Shown here: in pieces, positions 10,293 to 21,129 of the stretch
Layout: each line of letters begins with the position of its first letter
Numbering within the stretch: the stretch's first letter is position 1
Assembly: GCA_964030475.1 (NCBI GenBank)
Contig: CAXIPT010000013.1
Span: forward strand, 1,222,208-1,286,207
Direction of reading: 5' to 3'
Origin: Tethya wilhelma
Lineage: Eukaryota > Porifera > Demospongiae > Tethyida > Tethyidae
DNA: 64,000 nucleotides
The notes under the pieces: model-generated
What the model was told of the DNA's origin: nothing
Seen by the model: only the letters and a program-made list of their open reading frames with translations
The model's database searches: none
Translations under genes and position numbers: made by a program

Positions 10293-11600
10293 TATTAGTC
10301 TACGGGGTTGGCATTGAACAAACTCTTCTACCACTTCCTCTGCAGTTATTGGCACATCTCTGTGATACATTAGCATTGCCAGTCTATTTAGTCTCTCTTT
10401 AGTCATAGTACTAAAAAGAGGTTTCTTGACTCTCTTGAGCGTACTGATAGACCTCTCACTCTCGCAGCTGGTGACAGGTGAAGTGGTGACTATATCACAA
10501 ATAAGTAGAGATATCAGGAAAATAGTCGTAATCTGTATAGGCCAACACCTTTTCTGGAGTAGTCAATTCTTCAGCCAGTTTCAGGTTAGCCATCCACTTA
10601 CTCTGCTAGAGATCAAGCTCCACATCAAATTATTTTCCACATGGTAAATCTCCACCAGGTTGCTAAAACTCACTGGATTTAGTTGAGATGTGGTCTTCAC
10701 AATTTCAGATGGTCACAACTTCATTCACTTTATTAGGTTTTGGGTACAATTAGCATCAAATCGAGTGTTCAGTTCATTGCTGAGATGATCAAGAATGGGA
10801 AAGGTAAGAATATGCTTGTGACACACTGTCTTATTGTTTCGGTGTTGCTGTCTACCAACTTGTCGAGGTGCAGACTCTTCAACATCTACACCTTGACTCA
10901 TGATGAGAGCTTCCTGGTACACTTGCAAGTGAAAGGAATCTACTCTGGATTGAACACTGTTGTAACCGACTCTATGTCTTGGTGGGCCCGAACAACATCC
11001 ACATATCTTCTATGTAACTCTACACTAAGCCCTTTTGTGTAAGCCAGGATTTTACATGAAAACACAAGTGTAATGATAAAAGAGAGTTGAAATTGCAAAC
11101 AATAGTGACTGGGCATCCGAGCGTGTCTCTCTGTTCTAATCTGATGCAGAACTGGAAGCAATGGCTTCAACACAACAAAATGTGGGTAGAAAAGATCTTC
11201 ATGGCGTTCTACCCACTGGGTATGGCAAAGCTCCTTCTTACGATTTTCATCAGTAAGCACCTTGTCTATCCAATCTTCTATAGCAAGCTGTCTCTTTGGT
11301 GAGTTGTTGAAAAAGCGAGAGATCTTGTCAGCACTTTGAATCATGTTGTTAACCTCTGGAATAGAGTAACATTTCATAACACAAAGGTTTAATCTGTGAG
11401 CAGCGCAATGAGTGTGCAATGCTTTAGGGTATCTGGAAAGGTACGTGAGGCAACACCTCTTCATTTCCCAGCCATCATATGCTTGACCACAAAAAAGCTG
11501 AGACTGTAACTGCTACTCAGCTAACTTGGAAAGAATATCATCAGCAATAGCCTCACCAGTGACTTCAGACTGACATTCATGGAATGAAACAAACTTTCCG
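10293..11600 (-). pseudogene. hAT-type transposase, inverted 3' half
   Basis: On the minus strand, starting near 11600, the frames read KFVSFHECQSEVTGEAIADD, then GQAYDG, then HTHCAAHRLNLCVMK, FFNNSPKRQLAIEDWID and HTQWVERHEDLF (to about 11140). Near 10480-10300 they read SERSISTLKRVKKPLFSTMT and ERLNRLAMLMYHRDV, then EEVVEEFVQ. This is the middle and the C-terminal dimerisation region of the same type of protein whose 5' half is on the plus strand at 8.6-9.9 kb. The two halves meet around the FHEC block, so together they cover a whole gene with the distal part flipped. Stops (for example LAE*QLQ) confirm decay. Confidence 0.7.
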
Positions 11601-13090
11601 TGAGGCTACAAAAAATATAGAGTTCAATGCCAAAGACGCATCACCACTTTTATTTACATCGAATGGTGAAGAGAATAAATACATACATCGAAAGAAGCTA
11701 CATGCAAGGAAAATGACCAGTCGTACCGAATGTGAAGGCAACCACACAACCCTAGTGACTACTAGTTATTTATCTTGCTATGACTCATTATAATTATTGA
11801 CAATAATGTAAAAGGTTAGTCATTAATATTATCATGCCCTGGGTGCCAGGTCCCTGGCACGCATCTCACTAATCTCATTAATCTCTTCAATTGCTTAATT
11901 ACAGTAATTTTTCACCATGTGGAGTCATTTCAGACACCAGAATAAGACTTTGTGTACCTTGGGAATGGACCGGTAGGAAGTCTTTGATTTGCATAGACAA
12001 GACATTTTGCTGCACTTTTGTAGCGAGGTACTATACTTTGAGTGCATACGCTTTGAGGTGTTGTAAACAAGCAGCTGCTCCGGAGCTCATGGTTGTCTCC
12101 AGCTCATCAAAATTTACACTATTGGTAAGAGGAAGAGTTGCTCTATCAGTCTTGTTTAAAGTCTCAAGCGTTAAATGTGAGCTCACTAGAGAGCAGACAA
12201 ACAAGGAAAGTTCGAGGTTAGAAAGTTGGTCAATAGAATGTGTTCTGCTATGCATCTCCTGGATCTGCAATGTTTGGACCACTTGCGTATGGACAGGAGT
12301 AGTGCAAGTGTAGTACTATTGTACACACATGCACAGTGTATTAGTATCCTGGAAGCACAGTATGTCATGAGAACTACAAGAACCAGTTTATTGAAGGTAG
12401 TAATTCACCTTATATCATGCCACTACTGTATCTTGAGCTGTGAATAGCTATCACTACGCTTCCAATATCAAACGTATGAAGGCTTCAAGCTTTATCTTTT
12501 TTCTAATTAAAGAAGCTTCTTAGAGTACACAGCATGCATGAGCTGCAGAAGCCTCTGGATGAGTTGCGTGCGCTAGCAATTTGTATAACGTCATCCATTA
12601 GTTAGCAAAGGCTGCATGGTCTGCAAGTTTTGATATGAAATCTGGCCGACAAGTTTGCCGGAGGTTTAGCAAGCTTTTGAATATACAAACAAAAGTTCTA
12701 AGTGTTTTAAGGTGATCTAGCAGATAGATTTTGGAATGGTACCTCAGAAGGTGCATGAGAAACCCTCAAAAATGCTTTGCAGCTAACGAAATACGAGCTA
12801 AGGGCAGATTCAATCCGGTGGAAAACTTAGATTGTACCATGAAGTTATCCTTGTAATGATCTTCCTTGTTGGCCTATGTTGTTTTATATAGCTAATTATT
12901 TGACAATTATTATTAAATATTTGCCGTTAATTATCAGCTAAAATATTCATAATAGATTATAGTTTCATCGTATCTACTAAATTTTGCTACTTTCTACATT
13001 ATTAGTAGCTGAATTTCATGCAGAATTAGCTGCAACAACTTGTATGACAGTCCTTAAGTGCCCTGAGAGACTGCTTTACTAGTTGTGATA
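11601..13090. other. No assigned gene; one open minus-strand stretch
   Basis: A minus-strand open stretch at 12282-12031 gives a peptide with SRTHSIDQLSNLELSLF and FDELETTMSSGAAACLQHL, protein-like in composition but unrecognised. It has no clear splice sites that I could pair. The remainder to 13090 shows no coding or repeat signal that I can name. Confidence 0.3.
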
Positions 13091-13094
13091 TAAG

Positions 13095-13672
13095 AAAATG
13101 ACAACCAGAAATCTTCAGGTAATGCAACAAATATTCAAATTTCAAATAACACACACTTGTTATCTGGAAAAAAGGCCACCAATATGATATCCAAAGTAGC
13201 TAATAAATTATTAATGAGTATAGAAATAAATGGTTGCCATACAGACAAAGCGCTTATTGTCTCTAGCGACTCAGAGAGATGAATAACCAATGCAAAAAGC
13301 ATGTAAAGACAAAGAAACCAAGTATATTCGTTCAAGAATCAGTTTCTGAAAGTGAGCTGTCTTTGAGAAAAGCCATTCTGGGGAAAAAAAAAAGGAAAAA
13401 GAAGAGGAGGAGGAAAACGAGAAGGAGAGAAAAAAGGAGAAGAAGAAGTGAGAAGATGGAGATAATTGGAGATTTGGTTTATTGTTACTTCAGTGATGGT
13501 TTTTGGCCATGTTTTTGGGCTCATTGAAAGAAAATGAGCTGAATAGTAGCTTTAGAAGACTTAGTGGCAAAGGCTCAGGTATTGCAGAGTTATTCACATG
13601 AATATTTGTATTGCGTTAACGGGCCATCTGTGCCATTCCTATATGTACCCATACTGGGAATTAAGTCAAAGC
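13095..13672 (+). mobile_element. FBR copy, body only
   Basis: Contains FBR body landmarks in order: caaataacacacacttg, agaaatsaatggytgccata-like, gttcaagaatcagtttctg, a GAA/GGA-rich tract at 13380-13450, ggtttttggccatgtttttg, gggccatctgtgccattcct, and a shortened tail (cccatactggg). The 5' hairpin is absent. Confidence 0.7.
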
Positions 13673-14400
13673 ATGACTAATTACATAATATATAAATAAT
13701 TATAATTATTATGTAATTGCATGGGATCGAGACAGTAACTATCACTACCAGCTTGTTTCTTTGTGAGAATTTTAAATATAGTTTTTGTTCCTGCCCCCTT
13801 TGCACTTCTTGTTAAACATGAAAGTGACCACTGAATATTATTCTCTGCTATAACACATTTCTTTTTGGAAAGAATAATGAGAGCAACTCACACTTAATAA
13901 TAACTATATCTCAGAGTGCTTGCATATAGCTGCATCAATTGCTTGTTGGCAGTATTCTGGGCACTATGATGAGCAACTTGTTTTATATGGTTGGGGCTTC
14001 TACATACCCACTAAAATTGAACACACTTCCAAAAATTAAGTTATGATTCTTTTGCCATATAATTTATATGAGCACAATGTAAATGCAAAATGAGTCAACA
14101 GACATGCAGATGTAGAGTACTGATATAGATACTGATGTACCAATTGGCCTTCAAGAAAGAGTGACTCATTAAAGTGCTTAGGCATAATATTATGGATTCT
14201 GAGCTCAAGTGTTTCCCTAAAGAGCAATCACAATAAAATAAAGTAATAATTAACTATCCCTAGGCAATTTACTAACACTTCTTTGTGCTAGCATCTTAAC
14301 ACAATCATGCTATTAGACAACTATTATCCATTTTAGCGCATGCTATTTGATGACCATTGTTCCCGCTTTCATCCCATCTTGCCCTATCTTGCCTGGACCA
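13673..14400. other. AT-rich stretch, nothing recognised
   Basis: AT-rich sequence with short frames only; no gene, repeat or signal was identified. Confidence 0.4.
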
Positions 14401-14422
14401 TCTGAGTTCTCTGTCATGATCT

Positions 14423-15960
14423 TTGAAGTCAAGCTCAAGCCAAATGCCCAGAAGGTACCAAGATCCTGTCAATTACTTCGATAAGGTATTGGCCCAAGAC
14501 TTCACACTCATGAGCAAGTATGCACTATACTGGCAAGCTCGATGTACGTTTATGGTCCAGGCCAGCCAATTTTGCAAGTTGCATGTTGATTCACACTTTG
14601 CAGGAGCTCTCTTTCAGAGATGTCACCACTGTTTCGAGGCAAGTGTGTATTCGCATGCTTGGATGACAAGCATTGTATTAAGATCAGTGAGTCAGGCTAC
14701 CCTGTAGCGGTCTCCCAAAACACTTCTTTCGAGGTAAGCGACCATGATTTCACCAAGTTTAGTTTGGTACCATCTGTCTGTTTTGTGGTCGATATTCCTG
14801 ACACAATTGAGGTTCCTAGTATACTGATGGAGCATTTGTTGCCTTCAAGGATGAGATATTTAAGCCAATTGTCACTCCTGCATGACATAGCTGAGCTAAA
14901 CAGCCTGTTGGTAGCTAACTACTTGACATCTACCCTATTCTTTTCCTGTATTCTGATGGAGGCTCTGAAACCTATCTCAGTGTGCAACTCACTCTGATAT
15001 ATCTCTGTTCCTGACCGTTGATTTGGATTTCCTCTGTGCCTGTCACACAGCACCATATCATTCCCAGCAGTGTTTGATGTCGATTGTTAGTTGGCCTTCA
15101 ATCTGTGGGAGTCATGAGAAAGGAAGGAACCAGTAAGGCAGAAGCTTTACTAAACAAGTGTACAAACATAAAGCAGATTAGGCAGTTGGCTCATTCTCAC
15201 CCAACCATTGTGGAAGAAGTACTTCACAGTGTTGCTCCTGTGAAGATTCTTTTGGCCGACATAGTGAGACGCTTGGAGGTGAAAGGGAAATCTTTTGGAG
15301 TGTATACTGCTGCTAGCCAGAAACACATAGAAAATGTGTGGAACAGTCATCATGAAGTGGATAGCTCACTCAAAGTAAAGGATAAACATTCGAAAGCCTC
15401 TCTCAAGTCACATCCTGTGGTCGAGGAGTTCATCATGTACTGCTGTCAGACCAGGCACTATTCTTTTGTGTATCTAAGTGTGACGAATCTTCTTGCTCTA
15501 TTTGTAAATCACACCTTATCGTACGCATGCAATGTTGACCTCATAATTTGAATGTGAAGAGTGCGAAGTGTGGTGTCTGCTTTAATCACCACGAAAACTG
15601 CCACCTAGCTTTAAGAAAGCAACTGAGTACACACCTAGAAGACTACACATAATACATGTGATGCAACACTCTCGGACTTAGAACTACCAGAAACCCTAAG
15701 CTCAGATGTATGTGTTCGTAATCTACAGTGTTACAACCCTCTTGAGAAGCTGTATTGTTCAATGAAGTATGAGCCAATCTGTATCTACCACTGTGGTAAG
15801 AAGAACTCCAAAGCAAGGTTACTATCCCTGGTGTGTACTCTGTACAGAGAAGACACCAATTGCAAAGTGAGTCTGAAGTCAGTTCCACTCATGTGTATTT
15901 CATGCATCAAACTGAGTCAACTAATTCATGTAATGTGTTTTGTGTGTTTTCTATTTTAAA
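14423..15960 (+). pseudogene. Decayed unfamiliar mobile-element-like gene with D..D pattern
   Basis: Several plus frames join into one degraded protein. The first part contains FACLDDKHCIKISESGYPVA, then FEVSDHDFTKFSLVPSVCFV (about 14650-14790). In another frame YSDGGSETYLSVQLTL follows (about 14949-14990), then a more degraded CACHTAPYH-like segment. A long clean stretch comes next at 15084-15480 with LVGLQSVGVMRKEGTSKAEA and NIKQIRQLAHSHPTIVEEV. A Cys-rich tail follows near 15760-15900 (YHCGKK...CISC). Similar proteins occur, by my recollection, in multiple copies in sponge and cnidarian genomes. DDKH and SDGG could be two acidic residues of an RNase H-like transposase, which is inference. 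The expected third acidic site is not readable in this copy. Confidence 0.45.
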
Positions 15961-18000
15961 ACAGTCTGTTTCTTTGGTTTCATTTGTATGCTTTGTGTAT
16001 GTCATGAAAACAAATGAATAATGATAACGAGCGTCGCTATTTTCAACCACTGCTGATGACAAACTAATAATCAGTAAATATTGGCCTAACTATATAAAGT
16101 TGTAATTTTGTTATCACGACTATTATTTACTTTCTACCTTAAATTTGTTGACCATGTCTGGTCAACAGAGTGGAGTGTGGTGTTTGCCAATGAACCTTGA
16201 ACTTTGAACTATAATTTTTTGAGTGATAATCATCATACGTACGGTAGGCGATTTATTATCTGACGTGCACTTTTTGGAATCAGAAGATTTTCCCGGTAAC
16301 ATCAAATGGAAATGGTCGTCACAATTAAGTGCGGACATAGCTAGGCATTGACCCTACTTTTTTATGCAGCTATATTTAGGTCTTGAAATTCTTGATCTGT
16401 CTCTGCTAAATCTCTGCCTATTGTGGATGTCTATTATTATTATGTTATATTTTAAAAACGAAATAGAAAGTCATGCAGATAATTCTTTAATGACAATGCC
16501 TGACTAGGATATGCTGCCATGGCACCAATGCTTACTGTGGCACTGAGAGCAATTTGCATCAAGAAATTTTGTAGAATAGTCTATGCCGCAAATAAATTTA
16601 TGCTGCTCAGTGCAGCTATTGAGAGTAACCCCTCAGCCAGAAAAGCTTGTTTCAGTACTGTTTGCCTAATAGTCTCCATAGGCATCTACCAGGTTAACAA
16701 CATAATACAAATGTTATATATAAGCCTTGCCAGGCTGGCAAACTCCATGGCAGTCTGCACTAAGACCTCACTTTTACCTGATCTGGAATTTGGCAGCTGC
16801 CACTACAAACCACAGAACATATGACGCAAGCAGCGTTTACACATGCATAGTTTTATGCGGTTTGCAATGAATATGATTATGTGTTTCTATCATGTAGGAC
16901 ATGTAGCTTTTGTAGTACAAATTTAATGCCCACATATGACGTCACAGCTGGTACTCATAGTGTATTTCTAAGAGTTTACAGATGCATTTCTCTACACTGG
17001 CAAGGTCTTATCCACAGTGTGTACAGTTACTCCAATACTGGGATGTAAAGATCACATGAACAGGAAATGAGATTGTGGGACAATTTGCATCAGCAGTCTT
17101 CTGAAGTTGACCAAGATGGCTACCTCGCTTGTACCTCGTGTGTTTGGAGAGTTTTAGTGACTGAACCAGAGAGCGTAGAAAAGTCTAGTTTGTTTCTACA
17201 CTCGCTACAATGATAGAAGTAGCTGTTTTCAACAAAAAGTAAAGGAGTCCAATAGTGAATTTTTTTCTTATTGGTGTCATAAAAGTGGTAATATTTATCG
17301 ATTTTTGATACAGTATGTTTTTGATCATAGTAAGTCTATTGCTTTCTGTTTTCACTCGAGTGTACTCTTGGAAATAACTAACCTTCTGACAGAAGATGAG
17401 GCTTCTGCTGTATTTTGCATCACCTTGTCCAGTGAGCTGAACATGGCTGTACTGCTCAGCACCCCCCAGGCGCCTACTCCTTTATTAGCAGGGAATTTGA
17501 AGTCTAGCCCAGTTTGATGGCATATATAGGTTAACAAAGTTTTAAAGAACACGATTTAACAAAAAGGAGCTTCAGAATGACTATCACAAGAAAAATATGA
17601 ACATTCAAAAAACCTATAAAAACACAGAAATTTTTCTCCCTATGGTCTAATACAAACTAGACCGGATGCGCGAATCAGGTAAAATTGAGGTCTTAGTGCA
17701 GACTGATGGCCTAGCTGGGTGTATGTTATTAGGCTCTGTTACTTTCAGTTGGTTCAGGTTGGCCAAGTTGGCAGCAACATCTATATGGCTGTCTTCATGC
17801 TTGTGGAATGCTAGCTGAGAGCTTGCCACCTAGCTGAGCAATTAAGGTGCATAGCAGTCTGGTAGTGGCAGGCTAAAGTGCAGTGCAGCTTAGCACACTG
17901 CTAGCTAGCCTCTACGGCTATGCAAATATGTATGATGACCTTTACCAGAGTGTTGACCACTTGAAAATTATCTAAGTCCAAAAAGTGTACATCAGATAAA
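15961..18000. other. No gene recognised; weak inverted similarity
   Basis: A plus-strand open stretch at 16519-16824 and a minus-strand one at 17829-17647 share the peptide motif VCTKTS(L/I)LPD. The DNA (cagtctgcactaagacctca) is therefore present in opposite orientations at about 16750 and about 17690. This points to the arms of a decayed inverted-repeat element of about 1 kb rather than to genes. Confidence 0.4.
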
Positions 18001-18347
18001 AAATCGCGTACGGTAGTACATATAATAGTAGGAATGGGCCGACTGTCCCATAGACACAATACAAAATGTTGATGCTCATAAACTTTCAGAGAATGACAGC
18101 TAAGCCTTCAGACATGGATTAAAGCCTCCCTTGGATAGTTTTCTAACTGCATGCATCAACAAAATTCACAGAAACTTTTCTAGAGCACTCTGCTCAGGCC
18201 TGGGTATAATAAGGCCAAGTTTTATGCAGAATTGGAATAATTTTCTAATAAATATGTCGTCACCTTAGAAACGGAGGCCAATAAACTTTCATCAATCCTT
18301 AACTTTTGTAGTCATGTAACCTAATTAATATTCATAATATTAACGAT

Positions 18348-18654
18348 TTAATTAAACGGAATAGAAGGAGTGTTGCCGTGGCAACCAAAATTTTATCACT
18401 TATTGATGACACCAAAATAATTACTGATTTTCACCGGACTTTTTTATACTTTGTTGCTATGGTGAGTTATTAAATACTTTCCATTTAAAGCACACTACAA
18501 TAATTATTATGCGCTAATTTTGACAAAAAGGGCCATAAGTCTCCATAGAAACGATATATTCAAAAAAGCTCCGCTTAAAATTAAGCTTATATTGTTCCGA
18601 CTTTGTCATTAAATTTTGGTTGCCATGGCAACACTCCTTATTCCGTTTAATTAA
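18348..18654. mobile_element. Inverted-repeat MITE
   Basis: Arms of about 45-50 bp: ttaattaaacggaatagaag followed by gagtgttgccgtggcaacc at the left, mirrored by ggttgccatggcaacactcc and ttattccgtttaattaa at the right. AT-rich interior, no coding capacity. The ends also share flanking AT-rich similarity, so the true borders may lie a little further out. Confidence 0.75.
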
Positions 18655-19406
18655 CTTTTTGTAATATTATGTAAATTTATATGGCATGAATATTCATTTT
18701 GTGGTTTCATAACTTTGTCCAAATGTTAAGTATGGACTATATTTTTCATTTTTGTTAAAATATTAAGGCTGCAGGGATGTATTGTTAAGTAATTATTATC
18801 CAAACATAAGATTTAGTTGACTGGTTGACCCAGGCCAGCGCAGAGTGGGAAGCCAGAACAGTGCAATTTTGTTTTCTTCTCCTTCCTTCCTTTTTTAATT
18901 TGTTTTATATTTAAAAAAAAAAATTATAACCTTTATGCATAAAAGCAAAGGATGTACAAAATAGCACACAACAGCTAAAGCATGTGTAAATACAACATAT
19001 TTATATCTATTATTGTAGCTAAAAACAACAATGCAAACAACAAAGACAATAAGAGTGACATTATAGTGCAAACTTTAAGTTATGCAAGTTATGCAAGCCA
19101 ATTAAGTGCTTAAAGGAACATCCAGACATTAAAGTTTAAAGGGACTTGATGTAGGTCTTAATGTTAGTGTATTTTGAGTGGGCAGTACTTTTGCTATCGC
19201 TAATTTAATTAGTGAATCGTGAAGGGGTGTGTCCAAGATTTCTATATCAAAATATACAATTGAAAATAAAAGTGTTCAGGAGGTGCTGGAGATCATTTTT
19301 GTGCAAAAACTAGTGACCATAAGTTGTCTTCGAACAAGTGACCGGAAATTAGACCACATCAAAGTACTTCAAAGCATTCTTTGAAAACCGCGGACCGCAG
19401 GCACTT

Positions 19407-19428
19407 AAAAAAAAAAAAAAAAAAAAAA
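19407..19428 (+). repeat. Poly(A) tract
   Basis: An uninterrupted run of more than 20 A residues, possibly the tail of an old retroposed insertion. No element could be identified upstream. Confidence 0.6.
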
Positions 19429-19747
19429 GAAAAATTACTCTTAAAATAATGTATGGGTGTGTCTTGTGCATGCAATAGGATGGCTGTGTAGTGATATGCA
19501 TGAAAATGTGCAGCAAGTTTGCAGGATGGCTAGCGGAGAGTGCATGTGTGCTAGCTGTGTAGAGTGGATTATAACAGTCGGCCATCCAATCGGCCAATTT
19601 CTGATCAAAACATACTTATGGCTGACCGATATGTTGAAACATCAGATACGATGACCGGTACGGTGGAGCAAGCAGCTAGGTTAGCGCGAGCGCTACACTA
19701 CTGTTCTTTTTTCCCCAATTATTGCACTTTTTCTGATGATGTAATCC

Positions 19748-19827
19748 CATGTGGCAAGAATTGCACAATAGTGCATGTGGCAAGAAATTGTGCAATAGTG
19801 CCATGTGGCAAGAAATTGCGCAATAGC
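19748..19827 (+). repeat. Short tandem repeat, three units
   Basis: Three imperfect units of about 25-30 bp, each catgtggcaagaa(a)ttg followed by a variant of cgcaatagtg. Confidence 0.75.
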
Positions 19828-19894
19828 ATTATTAGCAATGTGATTAACAATGGGCTATTCCAGTTAATATGGGTACACCCCTGTTGAGGAGCAC

Positions 19895-20150
19895 TAATGA
19901 TGTCTTGGGGGTATTTTGTGACGGGAGGTAATTTATGTCTATGGGGTAAATCTTTAAGATATTAATTCATCCAAGGGGTAAAATCAGCTATAAACTAATT
20001 AATCTTGGGGGTCACACAGGATCTAGCACTTGTCTGAGGGGTCATTATCAACCTTGAATTAATTAGTCTTGGGGTATCATAGAGGATCTAGTAAATGTCC
20101 AAGTGGTCAAATAAGCTATAAACTAATTGGTCTTTGAGGGGAGGGGGGAT
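19895..20150 (+). repeat. Degenerate repeats with ggggt and taattaat cores
   Basis: Four to five diverged units, each combining gggggtnn, ggatctag or aactaattaatcttggggg-type strings. It looks like an old tandem array with unit length of about 65-75 bp. Confidence 0.45.
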
Positions 20151-20455
20151 CGAAGGGAATACTAGCTTTGCCAGCTAGTTTATAGGGCTGAATATCACAA
20201 GTGTTGCCTGTGTAGTGATCTTTGATCTTCTAATTTACAACAAAAGAACTTTAATTGTTTGCATCATAGACTACTGTTTTAAATGGGCATCGCTTTTGAA
20301 AACTAGGTTGCCTAGATCAGGGGAAAAACCCTAAGGCGAGCACAGATCTCGACTACTGTGAGAGATTGGCTTACAGTAATATATGTTCTCAGGTTGATGC
20401 ATCATGTTTGAGGTATATGTTGCTGCATGATCAGATTTCTAATTCGGTTAATTTG

Positions 20456-20857
20456 TAGTCTCACGCGCCAGACCCCCCTGCGAAAAATGGAGATCTGGTC
20501 ACCATTGCACAGATTTGTTCATTACATTGACATCACGTTTGAATTTAATTTTGCCCGACTGCGCTGATTAGCTATGTAAAAACTATGAGCTATTGAAGCT
20601 GTAAATTATACAGGCTGCCACTCAATCTGTAGGCTACACAGAGTTCAAAGCAGGGCTATCCTTTCCTTTGAGAATGGCAAGGACACGCGTGTTTGTTTGC
20701 ACTTATTGCGCTTACCATATTATTATATACTGCTCAGTGCACGCTGCGTGTTGCATGGGCATGTGGTTGTAGACTAATTGCATTCCGCTGTTACAAGTCC
20801 TGTGTGCAACGGTGACCAGACCCCCATTTTCCTTGGGGGTTCTGGCACGCGAGACTA
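20456..20857. mobile_element. Mutator-like MITE with 9-bp target duplication
   Basis: 402-bp element starting TAGTCTCACGCGCCAGACCC and ending with GGTTCTGGCACGCGAGACTA. The 9-bp sequence GTTAATTTG lies immediately on both sides (20447-20455 and 20858-20866). Inner parts of the termini also pair (ctggtcacc with ggtgaccag). No coding capacity. Confidence 0.85.
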
Positions 20858-21129
20858 GTTAATTTGTTGCAGTGTAAAATAGCATAGAAGTTTGAAGTCT
20901 TATAGATTTAGGAATGCCATGTGAGGTTGAGTTGTTGCTCAATAGGTATCTGAATGATATCTATGCTGAATATTGATGCCTAGGCTATACTTCAATCTGT
21001 AATTCAATGCCTGACCATCACCGTTTATTGTGCACACCATCCACTTCAATAGTGCATGAGCAAAAGTGCTGAAACTTGTGTTTGCATAACTGGAGTAGGT
21101 CAGTGGTTAACACCTACTTCCACTAACAG

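Noticed and set aside
19748..19827. Possible CRISPR-like array
   Set aside because: Units are adjacent without unique spacers and the genome is eukaryotic.
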